Below, piece by piece: positions 1 through 11,317 of a DNA stretch of 64,000 bases (position 1 is its first letter; the number at the start of each line of letters is the position of its first letter). The position numbers were made by a program, and so were the translations under genes. The DNA comes from Phytophthora hibernalis (lineage: Eukaryota; Oomycota; Peronosporomycetes; Peronosporales; Peronosporaceae): positions 744,001-808,000 of the forward strand of contig JAAKBF010000221.1 in the NCBI GenBank assembly GCA_012656075.1, read 5' to 3'. The notes under the pieces were generated by a model that searched no databases, was not told the origin of the DNA, and saw only the letters and a program-made list of their open reading frames with translations.

Positions 1-190
1 CCTCCCTGCTGCTGGATACGGTCATTCTTGGCGACTGCAGAAAAGATCTAACGGAATCAGATTTCGAACTATGAGAAAGGATAAACTTGAGAAAACGAAT
101 TGGTAAAATCCGGTCGAATGGCATGCTATGCGATAAGAGAGGTGTTCGGGGTTGGCTGCCCGCATTTTGCATTTTGAGCGGGAGATCGGC

Positions 191-2634
191 ATGGCGGACC
201 AGGGGAGCAGCAAGCGCAAGCGTGACGAGAGCCGCGAGCGCAAGCTGCCGCTCACCAAGGAGCGCCGCACTAAGGTGCGCCAGGAGCATATGGAGGAGGA
301 GTTCGCGGCCACGTACCACGGGCTCACGGCGCTGTACAAGCTGCTGGAGGTGAAGCACTTGGAGAGCCCCTTGTTCCTGCCCCGCACGCTCGGCTACCGT
401 CTGGATCCGGCCTGGCAGCAGAAGACCAAGGATGATGTCAAGGAGAGAGGCATCAGAATCCCTGAAAGACTCCAGGACGGCGCTGGCCCCCGCTACGCTG
501 CAGGATTTCAAGATCGGCATGACATCCGACACGATGGAGGCCTTCAAGAGCCAGAAGCAGCCGGCAGGAGTGCTCATCTCCGTGTTCAAGGCTAATGGGA
601 AGAAGTTCGACGACAACCAGTTCACGCTGCTGGCCACGAGTTTGATCCCAGGTGAGGAGGTTGCTGTAGAGGATTGAGGGGAGGATGAGGTTCTGATGGG
701 GTGGTGGTTTTGTTGCAGTTCTCTTTTCGAAGGATTTGGTGCTGCCCAAGGAGTTCTTGCATTTAGACGCGGATATCTGCGTGCTGGTTTTCAAGTCGTA
801 GAGATCAGCGACGTCAGTGAAACGCTCGCTTCTCAGCCTTCGTTTACGTTTGCAGCGCCAGCTGTGGTGACTACTGTGAGTGGGAAGGACTTGCTGACTA
901 CGTGTGCAAACGGCCGCAAGCCTCTGTTTGGCAATCTTGTGCGACTTAATGTGGCGCGACGCTGTGTGGGATTCGTCACGGTGGAGCTGCCGGCTATTGC
1001 GTCCTCGATGCATGGTGGTACGTTGAGGAGATATTTTTTTGGTGTGGTGGTGTCGCTTACTGATGCGTTGTGATCGCTGAAGGCGTCAAGTGCGAGTTCC
1101 GTCTCACGTGGGCCCCATTGCCAAAGACGAAGAAGATGCAGCGTCTTACAAGAATCTGCGAGGCGAAGTTGAAGGTGGAGGAAGACGGCAAGCAAAACGA
1201 TGAAACCTTCGTGTTGGCGGTTCCCAAGCGGGATATCACGATTGGGGATGCTCACAAGCCATGCTCAGGGGTGAGATTACTTTTGGTGATTTTGGTGGTG
1301 ACATTTGCATTTGCTAATGCCGTGCTTTCTACTTGATTATTGTTATTGCAGGTCTGGTTCCACTTCCTCTACCACTCGATGCTGCGCAGAATGAGCGAGA
1401 AGCGGTCAGAGTATTCGTGCGCATGGTGCAATATGTTCGCTGGGTCATTACGTGGCCTCGTAGCGCACTTGGTGTCGTCCCATGACCGCTTTCGTTTTCA
1501 AGCCACGGTGCGCATTATTCAGCAGTGTGGATTGTAATGAGCGTACTAAACATTTGATTCATTCTACTGCAGGTTGGCCACGACAACATCCCGCATATTT
1601 ACGTGATGGCACTGCAAGAGCACCAGCCACGTAAAAACAATATTGGGCGTCACTCAGCTTACGCGGAGCTTAAAATGTTCCCGAATGAAGAGCCAAGTCG
1701 CTTCGAGCATCACTTCACTCATATGTCTGGGAAAAAATATGGCCCTCACGGCTCCCGAGGCGTCGAGGCTATCGAGGGTCTGATGCAGGAGTTTGATGAA
1801 ATGGATGAGCTCTCTCAAGAGCAACCACCCGAGTTTTATGCTCCTCTCCTCCAGCGCCAGTATTTCCACTCTCGAACAGGGGCTGTGGTATTGGACCATG
1901 AAAAGACTATGACAGCGATGACGATGTGGATGAGACTTGGATCACGAAGCAAAGCGAGCGGGTACGTTTTGGTGGCTCTTTCTCTTCCAGGTTGATTCAA
2001 CTTTTAACCTTTAATCTTTTCGTTTGCATTATAGTTACTGGATGAATTTGAAGACGTCTCACTAGAAGAGAAGGAATTTATGAAGAAGTGGAACCGCCAC
2101 GTGAAGGGCTTCAAGTACGTCTACTCCACCGATAATATTGAGTTACGGTTTGGTTTGTATCTGACGCATGTTGGCTGCTGAGCAGGATCTTGGCGGACTT
2201 CATGGTTGCGTCATCATGCCGCATGTTTGCTCGGGAACAAGGAAAATGGTATGTACTCGAGTTGCTTTTCAGTAGCATTGAAACAAAAAAGTGTGCTGAC
2301 TTGTTTTTATTGTGAAGGCTTTTGGACCATGGACTGCGCCACAACTTCTTGCTCCATTTGCTTAACCTATGGGACAATTCGCTGTTGAACTCGCGCGCGA
2401 TCATCGACTGCATGCTGATTGTCGACCAAAACCAGGTAAGCTGCGGATACACCCTTGTTTGCTGCATTTCATCGACTGATCACGGTTATAATGCAGACGA
2501 AAGAGCCTGAGAAAGCACCTGAACCTGAAAAAAGTGGCGTCACCAACCACAACAGAGACCCAGGCGAAAGCGGTGTCGCCAGCCAAAGTGGAGACCCATG
2601 CCAAAGGGGGACAGCACCAACCACTGCCCAGTAA
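191..2634 (+). CDS. SUZ12: Su(z)12-type Polycomb repressive complex 2 subunit (VEFS-box)
   Basis: This is the Su(z)12 core subunit of Polycomb repressive complex 2, which partners the E(z) H3K27 methyltransferase in the nucleus. What is seen: an N-terminal FLPRTLGY stretch like human FLHRTLTY, one C2H2 finger (CAWCNMF...HLVSSH, 1424-1486), then the VEFS box with YFHSRTG, DVDETWI, EFMKKWNRH and LLHLLNLWD. Nine exons are supported by GT-AG introns at 652-718, about 1018-1080, 1271-1351, 1508-1572, 1962-2034, 2115-2185, 2249-2317 and 2436-2496. Joined exons give VEFS text that continues cleanly across the junctions. The ATG at 191 begins a basic, Ser-rich leader. Three one-base frame breaks (near 440-480, 797 and 1908) interrupt it. 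They are probably sequence errors, because conserved text continues on both sides. The stop follows a short acidic tail. Confidence 0.88.
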
Positions 2635-2863
2635 TGCAGCACTATGCAGCAGCAGCTGCAGTAGGACATGCCTCCTGCAAACGGTGTTTGTAACGTCAAA
2701 CTCTCCTGCCCGCAGCGCTAATAGCGTGGAAGTGCTTCCCGACCGCAACGCTCTCGGCAGCCATCGTTCCACCCGAATACATGTGCCTTTCGCTTTAAAT
2801 TGTTCTCTCCATACAGAACAAGAACACTTGTGCTGGACGACTAACTTCCTATATCAGCCTTCT

Positions 2864-3288
2864 TTACTGTGACGGTGCAGGTATTTTCTCCTCATCGGAA
2901 GACGACGGCGAAGGCACGCGCTTCTTGGGCTTCGTACGACGTCGCACCTTGTGCTTACAGTCGTGCGCGTGGTGCGGGTGCCCATCGCCGCTGTTCGAGT
3001 CGTCCGAGTCTTCGCCGCTCTCGCTAGAGCTCTCACCGAACTCCCGCTTCTTGTGGAAAACGCAGCACTCTGCAGCACAGAGTCGGTTAAATAAATTTAA
3101 AGCCTACAGTCTATAGTACAGACGAACGTACTGTTGGAGCGCTTGCGTCCGAGATGCTCATTGTCCACGACGCTGTCGTCGAACGTCACGTGCGGTCGCG
3201 GCTGCAATTGCACGCGATATACAGCCTCGGTGGTCGGGGGCGGCGTCACCACCTCCGTCGCCGCTTCCTCGCGCGCTATGCTACTCAT
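2864..3288 (-). CDS. YPI1: Protein phosphatase 1 inhibitor-3 (PPP1R11/YPI1 family)
   Basis: This is a small heat-stable PP1 regulator. The first exon (3132-3288) contains VTFDDSVVDNEHLGRKRS, matching the family's PP1-binding V-x-[FW] motif followed by DNEH. A 62 bp GT-AG intron (3070-3131) splits a Lys codon. The second exon gives KCCVFHKKREFGES, matching the human SKCCCIYEKPRAFGES block, then an acidic Ser/Asp run, a His-rich GHPHHAH and a basic KVRRRTKPKKR nuclear-type tail. The spliced length is about 120 residues, as usual for the family. It converges tail to tail on the Su(z)12 gene, about 230 bp away. No frame break is seen. The second exon could be missed by gene callers because a shadow frame on the same strand is longer. 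Confidence 0.86.
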
Positions 3289-3453
3289 CTTGCAAATTCC
3301 AGACTGAAAACGGATGCTGGTTAAATCGCAATGTTCTTGTTCAGATTTCTGCTTTGAAAGCGCATACAAAAGGAATGTGTTTCGACTTGCTTACAAAAAC
3401 TACTACGTTAGTAGTATATTGACAGTGTAGCCATTTGTTCAAGTTGAAGTGAA

Positions 3454-6134
3454 CTACTGGTAGTCGCCGCCGTGGAAGTACTCTTGGCACTGTGTCGCCT
3501 TGGACCAATCGCGTTTGCGTTTGTCGCCGCATGCTGCGTAGAGTTCGCACATGTGCGTGACGGTGCTGTGGCAGGCCAGCGGGTTTTGTCGGCGACACTC
3601 AATTTCCTGCACCATGCCACCCAGCTCGTCCACCTGAGGAACGATATCGCGCCGAGGCTTGACGGTCACCACGTAGTCGCGGATCGACTCGTCATCTAAG
3701 TCGAAACGTCCGCGAGAGTAGAGCAGACCAGGTCCTGAGAACGACACGGCCGGCGTGTGGGTCTTGGCACCGACCATGGCCGCCATCGCACCGCCCAAAC
3801 TGTGACCCGTGAGGACAAGGCGGTCGCCACCAACGCGTTTGCGCACGGTAGTCACGTGATCGAGCAACTCGGAGTAAACTGGGGGTGGCATGATGGCGCG
3901 GATGAAGTTCATGGAAAGCATCTCCACGACAAATTGGCTGGGGAGCTGCTTGAGGAAGGGGATGAAAATGTTGGCCGCCTGCATAACGCTCACTCCGAAC
4001 CAAAAGTGCAGATCCTCAAGAGCGTCCGTCGCTGTTGCGGTGCCTCGAACGGCAATAACGGTCATGTTAATGGTGGGGAAGAAAAGCTCGGCCCACACTT
4101 GGCGATCCGCATCCTCGTTGTTTCGCGAAACGTACTCCCAATCGCCAAGCTCTGTGCCGTTGAAACGCTGAGTGAATGATTTGACTTGGACAGCTGTGTT
4201 CCAGCCGTAGACAGCGTCAGCGATAAGCGCGAAGTCCACGATGTCCAGGGACTCCAAATCTAGTGCACAGACTGGGTATTCTGCAACCCTCGTCCAGTGC
4301 GCGTGCGATTTCTCGATTTTCATAGCGAACGGAGTTGTAGCACCAGCGAGAGATTCCACTGTCGGAGGATAAACAAAAAAATCTCCGCCGTGAACGAACG
4401 TGCCTATTGCCCACGTAGAGGAGAAAAACACGAACGACAGAATCACGAAGAAAGTGATGAATGACTTGAAAGTAAGTCCAAAAATCTGCCATGATTCCAC
4501 ACACACATTATTAGTATCAAGTAAAAAGTAAGTAGATGTAGCACACACCTGGGGAAACTTGGCTTGAATAGTGTCACCCAGAAGAATGAGGCAAATGCCC
4601 ATAATACCCCAGCCAACGTAAAATGCATAGAACGAGATAATCGCACTCAGCATAACAATTGGCATCAGGATCCGCAGTCGACGTTCATAGGAAAATTTCG
4701 ACCAGAGATTTAAATCGCGAATGCGCAGACCAATTTTGTGCATCCGCTGTTTACCCTCCAGAGCCTCATCAGTCTCATTTGCATCCGTAACAGGATCGCA
4801 TGTGCCTTCAGCTACTGGTTCTGGTAAAATTTCTGCTTCTGCGTACTGTGTTTCACAGCCAGGTCGCAATGGTTCACGCTCTTCGTTTGAGACTGATGGC
4901 TCATTTACTGTTGTTGATCTCCAGAGGCAGCACGTTTCCCGACAGCGAGCGCCAAACTCAAACGTGGCTTCTACCAATGTAAAGAACCCAGTTTGGAACT
5001 GCTCAACAGCGCGAAACCCAATGCTGACTAACCATAGATGCTCGGCACGCTTCTCATTTTCCATCTCCAATAGCTCTCGCTGCATATCACGGTATCGACG
5101 CCGGTAGTTGCTCACAAACTCCCTCATCTTGCGGTTTCGAGCACTGCAAAAGTGGCAGATCATCCAGACGCCCAAGTAGACTGCTTGCATGTAAAATCCG
5201 CATTGAATATAGTCCAGGAAAGCAGCCAAAGGGGACATGTTTGCTATCAGAGAGACCATGAAAGTCCAGAGCGTGATCATCTCGAAGACAAACGGACACA
5301 GCACGTCCGTAATGACGAGCGTTGTGAAATCAAGTGGTGGGCCATCGAAGTGTGTAGTGTTGAACTTGACCGTCGTGCTTGCAGCCTGGAAAGCACGTTT
5401 CCACCGAGCTGACGGAGAATTACTTCCGTCACTGCTACTACTGCAGCTACTATTGCTGCGACGACGCAGGACACTGCTGCTGTGTTTGTGGCCAGATTCC
5501 TCACTCTTCTGTCGCTGAAACAAAAGCTCCAGCTCATACCGCTTCTCATCTTCGGACTCCTTGTTCTTGTCGTCAAAAGGGTCGTCGGTGTAGATGGTAC
5601 TCAGCAGATATTTCGGTCCAGCCGTGATCCAGCTCACGAAGCGAGTCCAAGCTTCCTGGTCCTCATCGTCCCCTCGGAAGGCGTCGTATCTTGCCCTCTC
5701 CAGTCGGTCATCAGGCATCTCGCGCCAGTGGCGTGCATAATGAATGCAGACCGCGAGTGATAGCCGGAAGTTGGCGAGGCTTCCTCTCTCGTGTCGATGG
5801 CGTCCAGGAAGAGGCGACTGGACTCCTCGAAGCAATATGACAGGAAAATCAAGGCAAGTGGCAGGAAGGCCAATAGCACAATCGCCCGCACAGTAAAGTA
5901 CGGGTCCATGCGCGCACTGGGCAGGAAGATGGCGAAGAAGATCTCCATGAGGAACGTGACGCTGAACATGAGGATGCACATGAGCACGAGGAAGGAGAAA
6001 TAGCCCAGACGGAACTGGCACAGTGTGCGGTACAGCGTCCACTCGCTCTCCTCACTCGACAGCTTCTGCAGCTCGGCACGGCGCCCCGCCTGCGTGGCCA
6101 TGCGGTCGTCGCGACTCGCCTCCGAGCTGTCCAT
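3454..6134 (-). CDS. Multipass membrane class-3 lipase (lipase A)
   Basis: This is a predicted membrane-bound lipase of about 870 residues, resembling sn-1 diacylglycerol lipases in layout. The N-terminus has several hydrophobic helices (6020-5800), followed by an acidic linker, more helices near 5290-5140 and 4690-4380, and a C-terminal alpha/beta-hydrolase domain. The nucleophile elbow is GHSLGG (about 3805), preceded by VIAVRGT and followed by RRDIVPQVD (likely acid) and CHST (likely His). The ATG at 6134 gives the same start context as its paralogue at 30818. A one-base break lies near 5783 (CC run). A 63 bp segment (4486-4548) has GT-AG ends and no in-frame stop; the paralogue lacks it, so it is best read as an intron. 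Substrate specificity cannot be told. Confidence 0.82.
4486..4548 (-). other. Stop-free, frame-preserving intron inside lipase A
   Basis: On the minus strand this 63 bp segment begins GTGTGT and ends GGCAG, with a TACTAAT-like branch site. It is exactly 21 codons with no stop, so an ORF caller reads straight through it. In the paralogue at 30818-33583 the residues on either side (FPQ and IFG) are directly joined, which supports splicing. Confidence 0.75.
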
Positions 6135-6209
6135 GCTGGAAATGATACAAGATACTGGAGCAGCCAATGGTGACGCCCAATGCTGACGCACGTGGGTTCA
6201 AGGTCTGGG

Positions 6210-6531
6210 CGACCCCACCCCAAAATCTCCGGGTGGGTTATATTGGGTAATTTAAAAGTTCCACCCACCCATTCTCCAGACCAAATAGCATTTGCATGGT
6301 GTTTTAAAACCCTATTTTTGCTCGGGTGGTTCTACTAAAAATTCCGAACCTGTGGTTCCCCCGATTTTCTGCGAACCGGTAAAACCCCGCGAAGTTGATT
6401 CGCGAGGTTTTACTGCTTCGTTTGAGACTGTGCAGAGGGGCGCGAACACGTTTGCATCTGGACGATGGGTGGGTGGAATTTTTAAATTACTCTTTAAACC
6501 CACCCAGAAGATTTTGTTTTGGTGGAAATGG
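6210..6531. mobile_element. MITE-like non-coding element with long imperfect terminal inverted repeats
   Basis: Positions 6247-6270 and 6467-6490 are inverted repeats matching at 23 of 24 bases. Similarity continues outward, with small gaps, to about 6210 and 6531, giving arms of about 60 nt. The core carries another hairpin, 6379-6413, with 15-nt arms matching at 14 positions. There is no ORF of note. The whole element could fold back on itself, as miniature inverted-repeat transposable elements do. I could not define a target-site duplication. It occupies most of the 430 bp between the divergent starts of lipase A and thioredoxin. Confidence 0.6.
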
Positions 6532-6563
6532 TTTATATTAAAAAACATTCCGCAATCCTGGTC

Positions 6564-7265
6564 ATGCGGAAGGTGATGACGTCTAGGGCGGCTGCGAACG
6601 CGCTGCTCAGCGTTCGCGCCCTTTCCACGAGTGCCCGCAGCCGCGTGAAGATCATCGGCTCGGACGACACGTACACGCAGATCGCCACGGTGCGTGCAGT
6701 CGCTGGGTTTTCTGTCTGGGCAGCGAGGGTCGTTACCAGGAGATGTGGCTGTGTGCTGCAGGAGGGAACGGGGCGCAAGGCGGTCGTGTACTTCACGGCC
6801 AAGTGGTGTCCTCCTTGCAAGATGATTGGCCCCATCTACGACGAGCTGAGGTGGGCGAGTTGATAGTCTGTGGTGTGGGTTGGAGTGAGCAGTTGACTGA
6901 TCCGGATTTTTTTAACGCAGTGCCAAGTACGAGGGCATTGACTTTGCCAAGCTGGACGTGGACGAGCTGAACGACACGACGTCCAAGGCCGGCGTGCGCG
7001 TACGTCCTGTTGGTGGTATACTGTACGACCTGTGTAGGTTTCATGGAATTAATAATTGTTTGTGGTTGGGTTGCGCAGTCGATGCCCACGTTCTTCTACT
7101 TCAAGGACGGCAAGTTTCAGCAGTCGCTCTCAGTACGAACAGTGTCTCGTTCAAGTAGTTGGGGTATCGCTTGACTAACGCTACTTGGTTGCTGTGCTCG
7201 TGAAGTTTTCCGGCGCCGACGAAGAACTGCTGCGCACCAACATCAAGCAGCTGAACGACCTATAG
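6564..7265 (+). CDS. Thioredoxin, probably mitochondrial
   Basis: This is a small disulfide reductase. The N-terminus (RAAANALLSVRALSTSARSR) is rich in Arg, Ser and Ala with no acidic residue, typical of a mitochondrial presequence. The redox motif is WCPPCK (near 6803), and the cis-proline loop is SMPTFFYFKDGK. Five exons are joined by GT-AG introns at 6690-6761, about 6852-6920, 7000-7077 and about 7132-7208; all junctions keep frame. The last exon ends LLRTNIKQLNDL before TAG at 7263. The ATG at 6564 or 6576 would serve; both precede the presequence. WCPPC instead of WCGPC is common in plant h/o-type and some protist thioredoxins. Its 5' end lies about 30 bp from the inverted-repeat element. 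Confidence 0.88.
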
Positions 7266-7608
7266 GTCGCAGACAACTGGGATAACGAATCGTTAGGCAT
7301 TATTAACGACTCAAACGATTAATGCACTTGCCACACGAGGTTGTTCAACAACACAGAATCAATTCTGACGAGTACGGTAGCTCGCTATGCGCAACTTTTA
7401 TGCACTTCCGGACAAGAGTATAGCAGTCAATCTCATTTAATTTAATCCTTTACGAATAAGGTTACCGTACTGTAATTATGTGCGATGCTGGAGCAGGAAT
7501 TGGGATCTTTGATTGGGAACAGTCAGCAAGCAGTTGCAGTTTGTGTCACAACCAAACTCGCCAAGGGCCGCTCTCGCGTGCTGCCAATCCAACTCAGACC
7601 ACCCAGCA
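7266..7608. other. Intergenic region, nothing recognised
   Basis: This is the 343 bp between the thioredoxin stop and the transporter ATG. The left half is AT-rich. I see no gene, repeat or clear initiator. Confidence 0.5.
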
Positions 7609-9712
7609 ATGGCCGACGACGAGCAGCGCCCCGCCGGCTACGGAGCCATCCCAAGCCACCTGGGCATCGGCGCCAGGACGCCCCCACTCAGCCCACTCAT
7701 GCTGCACGTGGACAAGAACACGAACGCGCTCAAGGGATGGGAGTTCCCTGGCTGGGGTGACAACCTCTCGTCCGTCGCCAGCGACAACGAACTCAATGAG
7801 ATCCAGGCGCGACTGTCCATGGACCACCCGAAGCTATCCGAGTGGCTGGCCACCGCCATCTGCGGGAACGACATCCTGTCCAGCTGCCTATACGTGTCGG
7901 GACTCGTGGCGTCAAAGGCGGGCAAGCTGGCACCCGTGGCACTCGCCATTGTGGCGGGCATCTTGTACCTGTACCGGTTCATCTACGGAGAGGTGCTGAA
8001 CGCCGTGCCACTCAACGGAGGTTCCTACAACGTCCTGCTCAACACCACCTCTAAGCGGCTGGCTGCCATGGCTGCGTCGCTCGCGATCTTGTCATACATT
8101 GCAACGGGTGTTGTCTCAGGGACTTCGGCGTGCAACTATTTGGCGTCGCACGTGCCGTCGCTCGAGATCGTTCCAGCCACGATCGGACTGCTCTTCATCT
8201 TCGCGCTGCTGAGTCTTATCGGCATCACGGAAAGTGCCGTTGTGGCGCTGGTCATCTTTATCACTCATGCCGCCACGTTGACGGTGCTCTGCGTGCTGTC
8301 CGCGGTGTACGTTGTGAAGGATGACTTCCAGACCCTTCAGGCGAACTTCGACACGGGCTTTCCGGACATTAACCTTGCGGGAGACATCATGTCGGGCAAC
8401 TTCCTGACGGCGATCTTCTTCGGTACATCGACTGCTATGCTCGGAATCTCCGGGTTCGAGACGTCGTCACAGTTCGTGGAGGAGCAGGCGGAGGGTGTCT
8501 TCCCAAGACTCTGAGGGTACGTTGCATCTTGTCGCTTCGTTACAAAGGGTATGTATCTATGACTAATTTCCGGCGTTGCGTTCGTTTGCACCACTTGGTA
8601 ATAGAACATGTGGTGGGGTGTAGCTATCTTCAACCCAATGATCTCTCTGTTGTCGCTCGGTGTGCTGCCTCTGAATGGCCCCGGGGCATTGTGGACAAGA
8701 AGAACACGGTTCTGGCGGAAATGGGACTGAAGGTTGCGGGCGAGAATATGCAACTCGCGGTGGCGTTGGACGCATTCATCGTGCTGTCGGGTGCCGTGCT
8801 CACTGCGTACGTTGGCGTTGTTGGCCTTGTGCGTCGCTTGGCCAGCGATCGTGTGCTGCCGGATTTCTTACTCCACGTGAACAAGGCGCGTGGAACCAAC
8901 CACTTCATCATCATCGGCTACTTTCTGGTGGCCACGAGTCTGGTGCTCATCCTGCACGGCGACACGGAGACTCTGTCTGGTGTGTACACATACGCATTCC
9001 TGGGACTGATGACGCTCTTCGGCGTCGGCTGCATGCTGCTCAAGTTTAAGCGCGTTGATATCCCGCGATCGGTGATCGCGCCTTGGTGGAGTTGCATTCT
9101 GGGGGTGATCATGGTGGTAACCACATTCATGGGCAACCTGCTGGGTGACCCGACGATCCTGACGTACTTCTCGCTGTACTTCATCGCGGTGCTGTCACTA
9201 GTGTACATCATGTTCGAGCGCACCTTCCTGCTACGGATGTGTCTCTACTGCATGCGGCAGTTGTGCCCGTCGCAACGCAATGACGACGAGGACGAGACCC
9301 ACTCGCTTCGCACGGGCGCCCGCGGTGGCCAGACAATCGCGCGATTCATCCGCGAGATCAACCAGCCGGCCGTCTTCTTCTTCTGCAAGACGCCGAACCT
9401 CAACATCATAAACAAGGCCATCCTGTACGTGCGCACCAACGAGCAGACGCACTCGTTGTATATCGTGCACTGCCACCGCGGGGCACGGCCATCCCCGAGG
9501 GCTTCAAGGAGACGGTGTCCATGTTCGATCACGTGTACCTCAAGATCAAGCTCAACTTCCTGAGCGTCGAAGGTCCGTTCGGGCCTGCCATGGTCGAGTG
9601 GGTCTCGCGCAAGTACAGCCAGCCCAAGAACCTCATGTTCATCAAGCAGCCCAACTACGACTTCGCTCACACCATTGCGTCCCTCGGAGGCGTGCGGGTG
9701 ATCACCGGCTAA
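7609..9712 (+). CDS. Amino acid/polyamine transporter (APC superfamily)
   Basis: This is a plasma-membrane or vacuolar permease of about 680 residues. A hydrophilic N-terminus precedes about 12 hydrophobic segments. Family-like text includes LNGGSYNVLLNTTSKR (the TM2-TM3 glycine-rich loop), GFETSSQFVEEQ (the TM6 unwound region) and later MLLKFKR. One intron lies at 8517-8604; the next exon starts NMWWG. The C-terminal cytosolic domain (from about 9250) carries an acidic patch, and the stop follows GGVRVITG. Three one-base breaks lie in homopolymers: AA at 8505, GGGG at 8683 and GGGG at 9480. Each single added base restores the expected text. The ATG at 7609 (MADDEQR) is preferred over the in-frame codons upstream. 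The substrate is not deducible. Confidence 0.8.
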
Positions 9713-10186
9713 GGAGTTTAACTAAGGAGGTCCGTCGACGTGCGTGGCGTGTACCGGTACATGCATAGGCAGTCTTGCAAGTTGCAGTTGCAGGTTGCAG
9801 CTTTAAAACCTCGATTGCTGACTACAAAACTACAGTGTGCACATGTACATGTAACGTTAGATGGATATTCCGTGTCAATTGAGCAAAATTTCATGCCGAC
9901 ACCTTCGCGTGTTGTGTTGTCAACCAAGCAGCGAAACACCCTACGCGTGATGGCTCCAATTGTATCCCTCTTTCGCTATTCGTACCGTTCCGGTGAGGCG
10001 GGTTCCGTTCAGAAATGCACATGAGGCGACTATTTTAATAATAAAATATAGCGAAGTGTTGAGGCAGTGTGTACAAGGTGGTGTTGTTTGTAAGTTATGT
10101 CGGTGATAGATAAAAACTGTACACGGCAAGCGCAGCCTTCGATGTCGGCGGGCCTGACGGGGATGAAAGCCTATCTAGCTAAATCT
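9713..10186. other. Convergent intergenic region, nothing recognised
   Basis: This is 474 bp between the 3' ends of the transporter and the PX-domain gene. The short open frames here have no recognisable content. An AT-rich stretch near 10034-10056 (TTTTAATAATAAAATA) could serve 3' end formation on either strand. Confidence 0.5.
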
Positions 10187-11317
10187 CTACTCGGGGATGG
10201 TCGCAAGGCGTGGAAGACACTTGGGTCTGCGCGTTTGCTGCTGCGTGAAGCGCGCTTCCGCCTCCTCCAGCTTCTTTACGCGCTTGGCGGCTGACGATAA
10301 GTGCACTTTGCGCGAGCGCGGTCGCCCCTCGGCGCGGTGCGGGCGACCGCCGCCTGAGAAGCTGCCGCGTGTGAAATTTAGCAGCTCGTTGCGAGTGAGT
10401 CCAGGGTCCGAATGACGGGACGTGGACGTGCTCGGCGGCTGCTTGTACGCGGCGCGCTCCCAGTCGGACGAGAGACTCTGTCGAGCCGCGGGTGGCTGGT
10501 TGTCGTCGTTCCAGGAGTGCGTGCGAGAACGCCGGTCGTTCGTGTAGGCCAGTAGATTGGGCACCGACTGGCGCGTGATGGCCAGTCCGCTGTCTTTCAA
10601 CTGCTGGTTGTCCTCTTCTGGTGCCTCCTCTTGAGGGTGATCTTCCTTTGGATCAGTCACCGCCGCAGGCTCATCGGTAGTGTTGAGCCACTCCTCGTTG
10701 CAGCTCCGCACCGCTTCCTCACGGTAGTCCGAGTAGTCGCTCTGTCGTTCGAGGCGACTCACCATTGACGAGGATCTGCGCGCCATCCCGCCCATCGACG
10801 ACCGCTTCTTGTCGTCCAAGGAGACTTTGCTGCTTCGTTCGGCCTCGCTCATGTCGACGTTCAAGTACGTGTAGCGCATGTCGTTGACCATGAGGAACTT
10901 GTCCATGAGCGGTCGCGTCTGGCACGTCATGCTTTCTCGGCACGTGCGTGCGTGCTTTGCGACGGCGTCGAGAAAGCTGTTGAGGCCAATGCGACGCGCC
11001 TCGAGCGTCTTCTCGCGCAGGTTGCCAAAGAGGCGGCGGTGTGGGAACAGCACGAAGCACGTACGCTTGGACATGATGGCGCAGTGCGCGCACATGTCGC
11101 CGTGCTTGGTGGCGTCCTCGAGCGCAAGCTTGAAATTGCGAAACTCCGAGTAGCGCCGGTAGACCGTCCAATTGAGGTTTGGCGAGCGCTCGTCCGAGAC
11201 GCGCACGAGGTACTGCGTGTAGGTGTGCGCCCCAGAGGCCGAGGGCTTGGACACGTGCGCTATGGTGGTGTGCAGCACGCTCTGCGGCGTCGCTGCGAGG
11301 ACGCTCTGCATGACCAT
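10187..11317 (-). CDS. PX (Phox homology) domain protein
   Basis: This is a phosphoinositide-binding protein, probably recruited to endosomal membranes. The PX domain occupies about the first 150 residues, with TYTQYLVRVSDE, the basic RRYSEFRNFKLAL block (the Arg pair that contacts PtdIns3P in the family), and RIGLNSFLDAV near its end. A Cys/His-bearing insert (CAHCAIMSKRTC) sits between the halves of the domain. The rest is Ser-, Arg- and Gln-rich and probably disordered, with a basic segment near the C-terminus (SRKVHLSSAAKRVKKLEEAE). The ATG at 11317 (MVMQSVL) is chosen; the open frame continues upstream without family similarity. No intron or frame break is evident. The C-terminal part has no recognised domain. 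Confidence 0.82.
   Translation of the reverse strand: MVMQSVLAATPQSVLHTTIAHVSKPSASGAHTYTQYLVRVSDERSPNLNWTVYRRYSEFRNFKLALEDATKHGDMCAHCAIMSKRTCFVLFPHRRLFGNLREKTLEARRIGLNSFLDAVAKHARTCRESMTCQTRPLMDKFLMVNDMRYTYLNVDMSEAERSSKVSLDDKKRSSMGGMARRSSSMVSRLERQSDYSDYREEAVRSCNEEWLNTTDEPAAVTDPKEDHPQEEAPEEDNQQLKDSGLAITRQSVPNLLAYTNDRRSRTHSWNDDNQPPAARQSLSSDWERAAYKQPPSTSTSRHSDPGLTRNELLNFTRGSFSGGGRPHRAEGRPRSRKVHLSSAAKRVKKLEEAEARFTQQQTRRPKCLPRLATIPE

Noticed and set aside
2854..3078. An Arg-rich minus-strand frame over the inhibitor-3 second exon
   Set aside because: The adjacent frame gives KCCVFHKKREFGES, which matches the PPP1R11 family; the Arg-rich text is a shadow.
7513..7608. Longer N-terminus of the transporter from 7513
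   Set aside because: The extra 32 residues have no family character, and the ATG at 7609 begins a typical hydrophilic leader.
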